Shown: positions 42,607 to 53,900, numbered from the stretch's first letter. The stretch: 58,182 nt of DNA from Candidatus Kapaibacterium sp. (GCA_026390695.1 JAPLFL010000016.1:1-58182); one strand, 5' to 3'. Numbers and translations are program-made. The notes: generated by a model not told the origin, from the letters alone.

Positions 42607-44772
42607 ATGAGTTTGGACACAGTATTAAAGATAGGAAAGGCTTTCAGAGCTGCTGACAATGGATTGAAACATTTTAGATTTGTAAGACCTTGTCCTAAGG
42701 ATGAATATGATAACAAGGGCAATCTAAAATCTAAAATCCTTCGTTTATCGCTGCCAATCAAAGAAGATTATAGCTTCGATTTTGAAAATATTGAAGAAAT
42801 TACTGATGAGAATATTATTGGATCTGAGACTAAAGATACAAAGTTATTTTATTTAACTTTTAAGACATCAGGAAGTGATGGGCTTGTAAAATATGTTTTT
42901 GGAGATATATTTTACTCTGTATCATCAGCTTCGAAAAATGGTAAAATTGAGAGAAATGAATCTGGTTTTTACCGCTTAGACAATCCTATAGCAGCTGCAG
43001 CATATAAAAAAAATTCTTACGATAGAGGTAAAGACGATTTTAGTGGAATTGTGGAACTTTCAAAAAAATCATCATTAATAGCTCCTATAGACATTCTTGA
43101 AAAATTTAGTGCAGAATTTAATAAAAATAAGCAACAAATTCATAATATTCTCAAATATCATGTTGGATTAGAAGAAACAATTCAAGAAAAGAAAGGGATT
43201 CCACCTAATTTTTTTAACGAGAATGAAAAAATGAAAGAAATTGCCGCAAAGAAAATTTTAGAAAAATTGGAAAAGTCAAAAAATGGGAAAAAAGAGATTT
43301 CTAATATATTGGGTGAAAGACAATCATATAATTGGGATGATGTTAAAAGTAATGAAGAAAATATTAATAAATTATCCGAATACTGCAATAGTAGCGTATT
43401 TATTCATTTTAAATTTCCAGAAAAAGACAAATCCAATGAGCATTGGTATAGTTATAAGGACGATATAAAACTAATCAATCTAAAAATGTTTGATGATTTT
43501 GTAGAACCATCTAATATTGACAATTGTTATGTCTTCAAAAAAACACTTTACAATACTTTATGCTCTGGAAATTTAAAAAATGATATTCAGTTTCCAGAAT
43601 TTCTATTAGCTGGAAAATATAAATCTAAAATTTTTAATATTGATGAAATTAATGATCTATTCTTTGCAATTGATTATTCCAAAAAAGCAACACTATTTTT
43701 ATCTGAAGATATAAAATTAATTGTTTTACCTTTTGGGAATGACTTGAAAGCAAATGATTATGAGAGCTTCTCTAAAACATCAAATGAACTTGTTATAGAT
43801 AGAAGTAATACTGGCTCTGATTCTTTATTTTCATGGTTTGATATTCAAGATGACCATGAAAATAAAGTAACTCAGTTTGATTTAATTTTTTGTAAAATTG
43901 GAGGTAAAAATCCAGATGTCAATTTGATTGAAATCTCTGGAATTAAAAAAAGCCATTTACAACAAATTAAAAAACGAATTGAAGATATTCAAAAACAAAT
44001 TTATGAAAAAAGGCAATCAGAGCTATTAATTCAAAAAGAGCTTGAACCAATTAGCATAAACTGGTCATTTACTAAAATTTTAGGGAATTTGTTTACTGAT
44101 GAAAAAACTGGAAAATTAATTTTCAAACCAAGTCCAAAATATCAATCACACCTTCTGAAAGTGCTTCCTCAGATATATACTGCAACTTATACAAATGATG
44201 AAATGTTGCTGCCAGCCTTTATAGACATTGTAGAGTATTCAATAAGGCAGGGTGACCCAAAGTTTGTCTTTTTAAAATATGACTTAGAATTTTTATTATC
44301 AATTCAAAATACACAACAGCCAAAGGAGAATTTTATGAGAATTATCGAATCACCAAGTTATCAGTTAGGTATAATACTTGGAAGACTTGCAAGGCAGTTC
44401 AGTGGCGAAGATTCACCAATTAAATCTTTTGAAAAAAATTATTGCGGGAACCTCACTCGAAGAATTCCAACACTTAAGGACTTTATCATTTTAAAAAATG
44501 AAATTGAAGAAAAGTTAATTATGCATGATAGAGTTAAATACACTTTCAAGGAGTCAAATCAATTGGCAGATTTAGTCAATGAATTTGAAGAAATTTTTGA
44601 TAAGAATGAATGTGCTTATGGATTCTTTGATAGTTATTTTGAGAGATTATCAAAAAAATCACTTTCAGAGAAAATTGAAAAACTTCTTGATGATGAAAAA
44701 GAAGTAGAATTGAATAAAAATTTAATAGCTAATATTAAAAATGTCTTAATCAATAATAAAAAAGGAGGATAA
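42607..44772 (+). CDS. cas8b: Type I-B Cascade large subunit Cas8b
   Basis: 721 residues, the length of TM1802/Csh1-type Cas8b. It starts LDTVLKIGKAFRAADNGLKH, common in this family, has SGSDGLVKYVFGDIFY, DRSNTGSDSLFSWFD and near the end LGIILGRLARQFSGEDSPIK and LVNEFEEIF. Family role: PAM recognition and Cas3 recruitment within Cascade. Confidence in the family is fair; the family is defined mostly by position between cas6 and cas7. Confidence 0.82.
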   Translation: MSLDTVLKIGKAFRAADNGLKHFRFVRPCPKDEYDNKGNLKSKILRLSLPIKEDYSFDFENIEEITDENIIGSETKDTKLFYLTFKTSGSDGLVKYVFGDIFYSVSSASKNGKIERNESGFYRLDNPIAAAAYKKNSYDRGKDDFSGIVELSKKSSLIAPIDILEKFSAEFNKNKQQIHNILKYHVGLEETIQEKKGIPPNFFNENEKMKEIAAKKILEKLEKSKNGKKEISNILGERQSYNWDDVKSNEENINKLSEYCNSSVFIHFKFPEKDKSNEHWYSYKDDIKLINLKMFDDFVEPSNIDNCYVFKKTLYNTLCSGNLKNDIQFPEFLLAGKYKSKIFNIDEINDLFFAIDYSKKATLFLSEDIKLIVLPFGNDLKANDYESFSKTSNELVIDRSNTGSDSLFSWFDIQDDHENKVTQFDLIFCKIGGKNPDVNLIEISGIKKSHLQQIKKRIEDIQKQIYEKRQSELLIQKELEPISINWSFTKILGNLFTDEKTGKLIFKPSPKYQSHLLKVLPQIYTATYTNDEMLLPAFIDIVEYSIRQGDPKFVFLKYDLEFLLSIQNTQQPKENFMRIIESPSYQLGIILGRLARQFSGEDSPIKSFEKNYCGNLTRRIPTLKDFIILKNEIEEKLIMHDRVKYTFKESNQLADLVNEFEEIFDKNECAYGFFDSYFERLSKKSLSEKIEKLLDDEKEVELNKNLIANIKNVLINNKKGG

Positions 44773-44773
44773 A

Positions 44774-45721
44774 ATGGCAAATCCAGCAACTATTACGGAA
44801 AAATCCGAATTACTATTTTTGTACGAAAGTACATATTCAATTCCTAACGGAGACCCATTCACTGGAGAACAACGTTATGATGACGAAACTAAAAAGGTTC
44901 TTGTCAGTGATGTAAGAATAAAGCGGTTTATTAGGGATTTTATTATAAACGAAGCAAAAAATGATGTTTATGTATGGAATGACCAAAGTATGGCTGAAGG
45001 GAAGGAATCCGGTTCAGCAGCGCGGGTTAAGTCTTTAAAAGAAAAATATAAAGGAGATAATGAGATATTTGTTAAAACTGGAGATAAAATAAATTGTAAT
45101 ACATTAAATTTGTTGAAAAAATGTATTGATGTCCGACTTTTCGGTGCAATTTCGACTGAAGAAGGTGATGCTGTAAATTTAACAGGACCAGTGCAGTTTT
45201 CCTTATTGAATCCATCCTTAAATAAAGTGGATTTAAGAACCCATCAAAATACGACAGTTTTTCCATCTAAATCAAGTAACAAACAAGGATCCATCGGAAC
45301 AACATCCATTGTACCATACTCATTGAATCAGATTCATGGTTGGATTAATCCGAAATCAGCACTTAAAACCGGATTAACTGAAGATGATGTAAAAACAATG
45401 TTTAAATCACTTTGGAACAGTATTAATGATGCAAATACAAGAAGCAAAAGCAATCAAAATTCTTTACTTTTATTACAACTTGTTTATCAAGAAGATAAAA
45501 ATAAACTCTATAGTGTAGATAAAGTAATAAAAATTAAACCAAAAGAAAGTAAAAGAGAAGAACAATTGCGGAGTTTGGATGATTTTACTTTTGATTTTGC
45601 GGAGTTAATTACAATTGCGAAAGATCAAAAGATAAAAGAAATCAGATATTTTACAGAATGTACAAGTATAAAAGAACAATTCAAAGAAGTAAAGGAATTT
45701 AAAAATTTAGATTTGATTTAA
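44774..45721 (+). CDS. cas7: Type I-B Cascade backbone Cas7 (Csh2-like)
   Basis: 315 residues. SIPNGDPFTGEQRYDDETKK, VLVSDVRIKRFIRDFIINEA and DVRLFGAISTEEGDAVNLTG are signature blocks of the Csh2/Cas7b family, with SSNKQGSIGTTSIVPYSLNQ later. Several copies would bind the crRNA spacer along its length. GGAGG ends just before the ATG. Confidence 0.93.
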   Translation: MANPATITEKSELLFLYESTYSIPNGDPFTGEQRYDDETKKVLVSDVRIKRFIRDFIINEAKNDVYVWNDQSMAEGKESGSAARVKSLKEKYKGDNEIFVKTGDKINCNTLNLLKKCIDVRLFGAISTEEGDAVNLTGPVQFSLLNPSLNKVDLRTHQNTTVFPSKSSNKQGSIGTTSIVPYSLNQIHGWINPKSALKTGLTEDDVKTMFKSLWNSINDANTRSKSNQNSLLLLQLVYQEDKNKLYSVDKVIKIKPKESKREEQLRSLDDFTFDFAELITIAKDQKIKEIRYFTECTSIKEQFKEVKEFKNLDLI

Positions 45722-45724
45722 ATT

Positions 45725-46432
45725 ATGAAAGCAATACAATTGATTATTCAAGGGGATTGGGGGCATTTCAAGCGTCCAGAAACAAATAACAATCCTCTTA
45801 CACATGATTTTATTACTAAAACTGCCCTTATCGGATTGATAGGGGCAGTTCTTGGCATTGAACGCGAGGATATGAAACAACTATTCCCTATACTATCCTC
45901 AAATCTACTTTATGGAGTCCAACTTTTAAATCCTGTTAAAAAATTCTCATGGGGTTTTTCAAGTAGAACTGCATTTGAACCTGTGAAAAAGGGAAGTCCA
46001 AAATACTTTGAGTTTCTCAAAGACCCAAAATTTAAAGTGACAATTGCATTAAAAGAGGAAGAATCAAAGGATATTTTTCAAAAATTTTCTCAAGCTGTTA
46101 TTAATTCAGAATCAGTATATACAGCTGTATTAGGCTGGCATAATTGTCCTGCAGCCATTTATTTTAATGATAAAGGATATTTTTCAGAAATTCTAAACGG
46201 GGATTTTGAAACTTTTTCCTTTGTTGAAAAACCACCTATTCATAAACCAATCCTTACTAAAGTTGGTTTCAGGATTGGTTTTGACAAAATTCCAACATTT
46301 CAGAATGATGATTTCTGGAATTTACCTGAATATTATAAGGAAGTAATTTATCCAGCGTCAGGCTATCTCTTAAAAGTAAATGGAAATTATTATCAATTCT
46401 CCGAGGATAAGTCGCAATGGTGGCTGATTTAA
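45725..46432 (+). CDS. cas5: Type I-B Cascade Cas5
   Basis: 235 residues. MKAIQLIIQGDWGHFKRPET is the RAMP start of Cas5, followed by ALIGLIGAVLGIEREDM and YGVQLLNPVKKFSWGFSSR. Cas5 caps the 5-prime handle of crRNA in Cascade. Its last 16 bases overlap cas3, indicating coupling. Confidence 0.9.
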   Translation: MKAIQLIIQGDWGHFKRPETNNNPLTHDFITKTALIGLIGAVLGIEREDMKQLFPILSSNLLYGVQLLNPVKKFSWGFSSRTAFEPVKKGSPKYFEFLKDPKFKVTIALKEEESKDIFQKFSQAVINSESVYTAVLGWHNCPAAIYFNDKGYFSEILNGDFETFSFVEKPPIHKPILTKVGFRIGFDKIPTFQNDDFWNLPEYYKEVIYPASGYLLKVNGNYYQFSEDKSQWWLI

Positions 46433-48786
46433 GTGCATTCAAATCACATCCTGAAAAAGACTTAACTGTTCATATTTCTGGTGTTCTAAAGAATGTAAAA
46501 TCTCTAACAGATTTGTGGATTGCAGGGATAGCAGCCATTTTCCATGATATAGGTAAGATGAACCCTAATTTTCAGAAAAAATTACTAAAAGAGAAATATT
46601 CAGGATATACAAAACACTCATATTTATCTGCCTATGCGTTTTTTTGTTTTATTTTTGAAAATAGAGCATTTCTGGAAAAGGAATTTGGAGCTAATTTAGA
46701 AAATAAATTAGTTTCAATAATGGCAATAATAGCCAAACATCACGGTCATCTGCCAAATTTTAATGAAATTTTTTCTGATACTGAATGTGATGATTTATTC
46801 GATTGTATCAGAAAATTTAAAGACGTTATTCCTTCAAATGATTATGTCAAATATTTTATTCCTACTATCAATTATTTCGAATTAAGTCAATTGGATCGGC
46901 TTCAAGAATATTTCAAAAAAAATTTAGGTTACAGTTCAAATGGAAATAATTTAAGTGATTTCCTTGAAACTCAGTATGCATTTGCTTGTCTCATCCGAGC
47001 TGACAAGGCTGATGCCAGCGATACTGAATTAAATGAGGTTCAAAATTCCGTTGATAAATTTTCAGAAATAATGGATGATTTGTTATCTAAATATTTGCAA
47101 TTACTTGTTCAAAATTCAGATTTGAATATTTTAAGAACTAAGTTGAGGAATGAAGTTACTGAAAATATTAGAAATATTTTGTCTTCATCAAAGCATCGAG
47201 TTTTTTCTTTAACAGCGCCTACTGGCTCTGGAAAGACTTTAATGCTTCTTTCACTTGCGAATGAAATAATCAAATCAAAAGGAAATTTCAGAGTAATTTA
47301 CACACTTCCTTTTTTGTCAATCACAGAACAAATTGAAAAAGAATGTATAAAAATTTTTGGTAACGAATTCATTCATCGAATTGATAGTAAATCAGGTAAT
47401 ATGGAATTTGATAAAATTCAAGATGAACTTGAAGAAAATACAGATAGAACCAAAGATATTATTAATGCAAAATTTGTTGAAGATAATTTTTTATCTCCAT
47501 TTATTATTACTACATTCGTGCGTTTCTTTGAAACCGTAGTAAGCAACATCAATTCTACACTTCTAAAGTTACCAAGTTTTTCAAATTGTATTTTTCTGAT
47601 AGATGAAATTCAGTCTTTACCCCCAAGATTATATACATTCTTTGTTGCGTATTTAACTGCATTTTGCGAAAAATTTAATTCTTATTGTATTGTTTCAACA
47701 GCAACTATGCCCTATTTCAAAATTTCTGATAATGAAGCTTTAACACTTTTTAAGGATTATGAAGAACCAATTGAATTATCGGATATTAATTATTTCAATC
47801 ATAAATTATTTAATAGATATGAAATTCACTACCTAAAGGAAACTGTTGTTATTCAGCAATTGTCTAACATGATAACCGAAGAGAATAATTCAGTTTTAGT
47901 AATTATGAATACAATTGATGATACTAAAAATTTGTTTAAAGAACTTTCTGTAAAGCTCAATAAATCTATTTTGATGCTCCTAAACACACATTTTACTCCT
48001 AATGATCGAAAGAAAAAAATTGAGGAAGCAAAACAAAAGTTGAAGGAAAACAACAAAGTAATTCTGATTTCAACACAACTTATTGAAGCGGGTGTTGATA
48101 TTGATTTTCCGATTGTTTATAGAGATATGGCTCTTATTCCCAGTATTATCCAAGCATCAGGAAGAGGGAATAGAAATGGGATATTTAATATTGGGAAAAT
48201 AGTGTTGATAAACCTTAATAATCGTTCAGAATTGATTTATAGGGGCAGAGATAAAATTTTGTTAAATAAAACAAAATTATTCTTAACAGAAAATAGTTAT
48301 TCTGAATCATCTTTATTCAATTTACAAAAAGAGTTTTTTAATTCTATTGGTAAAGAATTAATATTTGGTGAGCACATACAAAAAAGTCCAAAAGTAAACA
48401 TCAATTTTGTCCAAGATATAATGGAAATGAACTTTGAGACAATTGGAAAATTCAGATTAATTGATGAAGATACTTTCGGAGAAGAGCAAAGGTTTTATGT
48501 TCCAGAGAGTGAAACAGATAATAATTTCAATGAGCTAACGATATTAGATAAGGAAGTTAAGATTTTAATAAAAAATAAGGTTGAGTATAATTTGATAAAA
48601 GTTGCAAAAATCAAGGTAGAAGAGCAACTAAAGAAAATGAGCAATCAAATTGTACAAATACGGGTAAAAAAAAATGAAACTCCCCCATTAACTAAAGACA
48701 ACTATTTTGATTTGAAATTACTTGATATGAGAAGTTATAACCCAGATTACGGAGTCATACTGGATTCTTCAAATCAAATTATTTAA
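46417..48786 (+). CDS. cas3: Cas3 nuclease-helicase (HD + superfamily 2 helicase)
   Basis: 789 residues. HD domain in the first 230: GIAAIFHDIGKMNPNFQKKL (about residue 43) and AIIAKHHGHLP. Helicase motifs: Walker A LTAPTGSGKTLMLLSLANEI, motif II FLIDEIQSLPPRLYTF, motif III VSTATMPYF, motif V ISTQLIEAGVDIDFPI and motif VI IQASGRGNRNG. It degrades DNA bound by Cascade. Start ATG 46417 lies inside cas5. The domain order HD-helicase is the normal one. Confidence 0.95.
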   Translation: MVADLSAFKSHPEKDLTVHISGVLKNVKSLTDLWIAGIAAIFHDIGKMNPNFQKKLLKEKYSGYTKHSYLSAYAFFCFIFENRAFLEKEFGANLENKLVSIMAIIAKHHGHLPNFNEIFSDTECDDLFDCIRKFKDVIPSNDYVKYFIPTINYFELSQLDRLQEYFKKNLGYSSNGNNLSDFLETQYAFACLIRADKADASDTELNEVQNSVDKFSEIMDDLLSKYLQLLVQNSDLNILRTKLRNEVTENIRNILSSSKHRVFSLTAPTGSGKTLMLLSLANEIIKSKGNFRVIYTLPFLSITEQIEKECIKIFGNEFIHRIDSKSGNMEFDKIQDELEENTDRTKDIINAKFVEDNFLSPFIITTFVRFFETVVSNINSTLLKLPSFSNCIFLIDEIQSLPPRLYTFFVAYLTAFCEKFNSYCIVSTATMPYFKISDNEALTLFKDYEEPIELSDINYFNHKLFNRYEIHYLKETVVIQQLSNMITEENNSVLVIMNTIDDTKNLFKELSVKLNKSILMLLNTHFTPNDRKKKIEEAKQKLKENNKVILISTQLIEAGVDIDFPIVYRDMALIPSIIQASGRGNRNGIFNIGKIVLINLNNRSELIYRGRDKILLNKTKLFLTENSYSESSLFNLQKEFFNSIGKELIFGEHIQKSPKVNINFVQDIMEMNFETIGKFRLIDEDTFGEEQRFYVPESETDNNFNELTILDKEVKILIKNKVEYNLIKVAKIKVEEQLKKMSNQIVQIRVKKNETPPLTKDNYFDLKLLDMRSYNPDYGVILDSSNQII

Positions 48787-48799
48787 AATATTCCACTCC

Positions 48800-49291
48800 A
48801 TGCTTCCATCCGGTACACATATAAACTACTACCTACTCTGCAAGCGCAAGCTCTGGCTATTTTCACATAACATTCAGTGCGAACAGGATTCAGATGCCGT
48901 GCTTCAGGGGAAAGTGCTGCATGAAAACTCCTACCAGCGGGAAAACAAAGAATATCAATTCGGCCCTATTAAAATTGATTGGCTCGACTTGAAAAATAAA
49001 GTTGTGCATGAAGTGAAAAAATCTGATAAAATGGAAGATGCACACCTGTGGCAACTGAAGTATTATCTATACTATCTGAAACATAATGGCGTGGGGGAAT
49101 TCCGAGGTGAATTGGATTATCCGAAACTCAAAAAAAAACTACCCGTAAATCTGGCTGAGACCGATGAAATAGAAATTCAAGAAATTATTATAAATATACA
49201 CGATATTTGTAACATAGAATTGCCACCAGAGCCATTAATTGGAAAGTCATTTTGTAAGAATTGCTCCTATTATGAACTTTGTTTTATTTGA
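48800..49291 (+). CDS. cas4: Cas4 spacer-trimming nuclease
   Basis: 163 residues. Cas4 belongs to the RecB/Dna2 nuclease superfamily and processes prespacers so that the PAM side is defined. Cysteine ligands for the FeS cluster are visible in NYYLLCKRKLWLFSHN and CKNCSYYELCF at the C-terminus; the nuclease core is GKVLHE, VVHEVKKSDKMEDAHLWQLK and YYLYYL. It is slightly more GC-rich than its neighbours. It ends 2 bases before the cas1 start. Confidence 0.9.
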   Translation: MLPSGTHINYYLLCKRKLWLFSHNIQCEQDSDAVLQGKVLHENSYQRENKEYQFGPIKIDWLDLKNKVVHEVKKSDKMEDAHLWQLKYYLYYLKHNGVGEFRGELDYPKLKKKLPVNLAETDEIEIQEIIINIHDICNIELPPEPLIGKSFCKNCSYYELCFI

Positions 49292-49293
49292 TT

Positions 49294-50367
49294 ATGAAAA
49301 GATACTACTACATATTCACCCCAGGAAAATTAAGTCGTAAAGATAATACAATTTTTTTTATACCCTTCAAGGATTTTGAACAAGAAGATGATGAAAATCT
49401 TCAAAATGAGCTCCTGATGTCTTTTGATGGTGATTATGAAGAATCAATTCCATCAAATAAAACAGTGCTTCCGATAAACGACATTGATTCGATTTTTCTA
49501 ATGACTACAGCCACTTTCAATACCAAATTAATCAGTTTTTGTTCTCAAAATTCAATCCCAATCCACTTCTTCAATCATTACGGTTATTATGATGGAACCT
49601 TCTATCCACGTGAAACCCTCATTAGCGGTAGATTATTAGTCATGCAAGCAAAAGCATATTCATCAAAACAAAAGAGATTAATTATTGCAAAAAAATTTAT
49701 TGAAGCAGGAATTTATAATATTGTCAAGAATCTGAAATACTATGGAAGTCGAGATCGTGATTTAGCTAATCAGATTGAGGCTATTGAGGAAATTGCTCAA
49801 GAGCTGCCTGAAGTGATAGAAATAGTTGATATTATGAACATCGAAGGAAGAATTAGAAAAATCTATTATTCAACCTTTGATCAAATTATTAAATCTGAAT
49901 TAAAATTCGATTCCCGCAAGTATAATCCACCAAGTAATGAGATCAATGCTCTGATGTCCTTTGTAAATGCCTTGGTTTATACAGCAGTTATTTCAGAAAT
50001 CTATAGAACTCAGCTCAATCCAGCTATATCATATCTACATGAGCCAGGAGAGCGGAGATTCTCTTTAGCTTTAGATATTGCTGAAGTATTTAAACCAATA
50101 TTTGCTGATAGATTAATATTTAAGTTAATAAACAATGAGCAGATTAGTAATAAACACTTTGAAAGTCGCCTCAATGGCTGTTATTTAAATGAAAAAGGTA
50201 GAAAAATTGTTGTTCAGGAATTTGATGAAAAGCTAAAGACAATTATCAAACATAAAGAGCTGAAGCGGCAATTGAGTTATCGCAGAATAATCAGACTGGA
50301 GTGTTATAAATTAATAAAGCACTTGCTTGGAGAGAAAGAGTACGAGCCATTTAAGATATGGTGGTAG
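49294..50367 (+). CDS. cas1: Cas1 integrase of the I-B system
   Basis: 357 residues from ATG 49294; the frame open back to 49279 overlaps cas4 and starts at a TTG. Cas1 with Cas2 inserts spacers. MKRYYYIFTPGKLSRKDNTI, PIHFFNHYGYYDGTFYPRET, SFVNALVYTAVISEIY and LNPAISYLHEPGERRFSLAL with LDIAEVFKPIFADRLIF include the conserved Glu/His/Asp set. Start and order match I-B loci. Confidence 0.95.
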   Translation: MKRYYYIFTPGKLSRKDNTIFFIPFKDFEQEDDENLQNELLMSFDGDYEESIPSNKTVLPINDIDSIFLMTTATFNTKLISFCSQNSIPIHFFNHYGYYDGTFYPRETLISGRLLVMQAKAYSSKQKRLIIAKKFIEAGIYNIVKNLKYYGSRDRDLANQIEAIEEIAQELPEVIEIVDIMNIEGRIRKIYYSTFDQIIKSELKFDSRKYNPPSNEINALMSFVNALVYTAVISEIYRTQLNPAISYLHEPGERRFSLALDIAEVFKPIFADRLIFKLINNEQISNKHFESRLNGCYLNEKGRKIVVQEFDEKLKTIIKHKELKRQLSYRRIIRLECYKLIKHLLGEKEYEPFKIWW

Positions 50368-50479
50368 TTTTATTAATGTAGAATGAAAAATGCAAAATTA
50401 AAAATGTTAAACATTGGAAGTATGCACTGAGAGCTTGATTTGTATAGTTTGAATAAGAAAATATTAAACAGGTGGAAAA

Positions 50480-50746
50480 ATGTATTGTATATTGGTTTAT
50501 GATATAAATGAAAAGCGAGTTGCTAAGATTTTAAAATTGATGAGGGGGTATTTGAATTGGATTCAAAATTCTGTATTTGAGGGTGAGTTGAGCAAAGGAA
50601 TGCTGGATGAATTGATGTTCAAGGCTGGCAAGATAATACATAAAGAAGAGGATTCGATAATAATTTACACACTTCAGAATCAAAAATTTTTAGACAAGTT
50701 GAGTATGGGAATTGATAAAAGCGAAAAAACTTCAAATTTTCTTTAA
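50480..50746 (+). CDS. cas2: Cas2 endonuclease-like subunit
   Basis: 88 residues. MYCILVYDINEKRVAKILKL is the Cas2 start with the strand-YD motif, followed by LRGYLNWIQNSVFEGEL-like SVFEGELSKG and DSIIIYTLQNQKFL. It forms the central dimer of the adaptation complex. The gap of 112 bases from cas1 is longer than others in the operon. The array leader begins at its stop. Confidence 0.93.
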   Translation: MYCILVYDINEKRVAKILKLMRGYLNWIQNSVFEGELSKGMLDELMFKAGKIIHKEEDSIIIYTLQNQKFLDKLSMGIDKSEKTSNFL

Positions 50747-50986
50747 CGCAGTAGCAGCCAGTTTCAGAGCATGTAAGTTTGTCGGGTGTCTTGATAGTAA
50801 GTGGATAAAGTTACAGAAACAATTCCAATGGACAAAACGTTCTTTGAAAATTTGAAAAATCAACAGGTTAAATTGAATTGTCGGGTGAGCGGGAAAAAAG
50901 CATTAATTGAGCTCGACAAGAAAAAAAATAGAAAATCGAAAGAATTTTCTTGAATAGAAGCCACAAATAGGTTAATTTTGTAGCGT
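50747..50986 (+). promoter_or_regulatory. CRISPR leader
   Basis: 240 bases between cas2 and the first repeat without a gene. TTGTCGGGTG occurs twice, at 50779-50788 and 50878-50887. A TTG (50950-50952)-N20-TAATTTTG (50973-50980) promoter ends it, so the transcription start would fall at about the first base of repeat 1. Confidence 0.8.
50950..50980 (+). promoter_or_regulatory. Promoter of the CRISPR array
   Basis: TTG at 50950-50952, 20 bases, TAATTTTG at 50973-50980, the same spacing as the cas promoter. The start is expected around 50987, the first base of repeat 1. Confidence 0.65.
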
Positions 50987-53900
50987 CTTTTAATCGAACT
51001 ATTGTAGAATTGAAATAACTCAATGCTACCTACGCCTAATGCTGTGCTTGTCTTTTAATCGAACTATTGTAGAATTGAAATCCGATATGGCTGCGCCGCT
51101 GTTTTCTATTGTGTTCACACTTTTAATCGAACTATTGTAGAATTGAAATCCGTTACCAATAATTTTATCGGGGTCGTGATTTAATAACTTTTAATCGAAC
51201 TATTGTAGAATTGAAATGTGAATTAAAATTTGTTATATCTGTATAGGCGTGTGACTTTTAATCGAACTATTGTAGAATTGAAATGAATACCTTCAAATAT
51301 TTGGACTGCTATTATTAGCTTTTAATCGAACTATTGTAGAATTGAAATACAATAGCTTGGTATAAAGCTATGGATAGATATTATCTTTTAATCGAACTAT
51401 TGTAGAATTGAAATAACACTTGACCTGAACATCACAGAAGGGCAGCACAAACTTTTAATCGAACTATTGTAGAATTGAAATACAGGTAAGAAATTTATTG
51501 TAGATTTTAATAAAGGACTTTTAATCGAACTATTGTAGAATTGAAATGAAGATAATGTATAAGCAAATACATACGGTTTATTACTTTTAATCGAACTATT
51601 GTAGAATTGAAATTCATCATCATTAATAAAATCAGGCATTTATGAACCCTTTTAATCGAACTATTGTAGAATTGAAATGAGTTCCCTGGCCCTATTGTTT
51701 TTATTATCTGTCCGCTTTTAATCGAACTATTGTAGAATTGAAATAAATTCAATAATGAAGGCAAAATGATTTTCAATTGCTTTTAATCGAACTATTGTAG
51801 AATTGAAATGCTGTTGTCGTAATCAATGGTAAATTGGCAGTTGCCTTTTAATCGAACTATTGTAGAATTGAAATCTGTCTTTTATCGTCTTACCACCAAC
51901 TCCATTGAACTTTTAATCGAACTATTGTAGAATTGAAATCAAGAAATCAAAGTACAGTCTTTAGTGACAGCGGCTTTTAATCGAACTATTGTAGAATTGA
52001 AATCTTGGATCAACATACAATCAATCTGCAGGCGATTCTCTTTTAATCGAACTATTGTAGAATTGAAATACGCTTGACCTGAACATCACAGAAGGGCAGC
52101 ACAACTTTTAATCGAACTATTGTAGAATTGAAATTTTTGGGAGTGGGAGTGTAGCGTCAAAAGAATTGACTTTTAATCGAACTAGTGTAGAATTGAAATT
52201 ATTGAAGGTGCAATAAGAACCTGTAGTGAATGTGCACTTTTAATCGAACTATTGTAGAATTGAAATATCAAAATTATAATAGGATCACCTAAGCCCTATG
52301 CGCTTTTAATCGAACTATTGTAGAATTGAAATACGAGACGCTGTACTTGTCCCGGTTATGCAGGCGGCCTTTTAATCGAACTATTGTAGAATTGAAATTC
52401 TAATAAAAGATGCTTGCTGTTTATCCTTATCGACTTTTAATCGAACTATTGTAGAATTGAAATTATGTACCAGCTAAAGGCGGGCTACAATAACTATTCA
52501 CTTTTAATCGAACTATTGTAGAATTGAAATGAAAAAGTGTTCACAAATTCGGCAGTTGAATAACTTCTTTTAATCGAACTATTGTAGAATTGAAATCAGA
52601 TATTAGCATGGTACTGGCGCTGTTTTCCGTCTTTTAATCGAACTATTGTAGAATTGAAATCTCGTAAGACAAAGTTTGCCTGATAAATAGTTGTTACTTT
52701 TAATCGAACTATTGTAGAATTGAAATGAGGTTGATCCATTTTGACCAACTGATTCAGTAAGCTTTTAATCGAACTATTGTAGAATTGAAATCTCATTATA
52801 AATCTCCCCTACCCCTCTTTTCTAAGCTTTTAATCGAACTATTGTAGAATTGAAATTAAGGATGGGTGACAAATCAGATGCGCGCTTTGATCTTTTAATC
52901 GAACTATTGTAGAATTGAAATATCCCTTAGATATTGTGATTTTTGTTTGCAAGTTAATCTTTTAATCGAACTATTGTAGAATTGAAATGAAGGATAAGTC
53001 ATTGACCCGCCACCGCCACCAGCCCTTTTAATCGAACTATTGTAGAATTGAAATAATAATATTTTAAATAATCATTAAAGGACTAACACAACTTTTAATC
53101 GAACTATTGTAGAATTGAAATTAGGACAGGAACGGAGGGATAAATGAATAATATAAACTTTTAATCGAACTATTGTAGAATTGAAATCGGGGTTAAAACA
53201 AAACTAAGCGGCTAATACTTGGCTTTTAATCGAACTATTGTAGAATTGAAATGAAAACAAAGCGGTTCCGGCGGAGATTTTATCTTCCTTTTAATCGAAC
53301 TATTGTAGAATTGAAATATTCCATCAAGCGCTATTAAACCGATTTCGGTTAAACTTTTAATCGAACTATTGTAGAATTGAAATGAGTTCAAGAACGGGTT
53401 ATTGAAAAGTTAGATAAAACTTTTAATCGAACTATTGTAGAATTGAAATTTTAAAAGCCCTTTAGATGCTCAGAGTAAGACTATTCTTTTAATCGAACTA
53501 TTGTAGAATTGAAATCTTCGTAGATTAAATTCATTCAAAAAACTTAGAAGCTTTTAATCGAACTATTGTAGAATTGAAATGATGTTATGGAACAGCAAAA
53601 CAACGAGCCGATTAAACTTTTAATCGAACTATTGTAGAATTGAAATGATTTATCTAAATCGAGCGCAGATACCGCTATATTAGCTTTTAATCGAACTATT
53701 GTAGAATTGAAATTGGTTTGGAGCCGTTGACAAGCTATTGTTGTCTTACCTTTTAATCGAACTATTGTAGAATTGAAATAACTCCGGCACATCCACTCCC
53801 CAATCACTCAACAACTTTTAATCGAACTATTGTAGAATTGAAATATTTTTATGGCAGTAGCAGCGATGGCAGGGGCTTTAACTTTTAATCGAACTATTGT

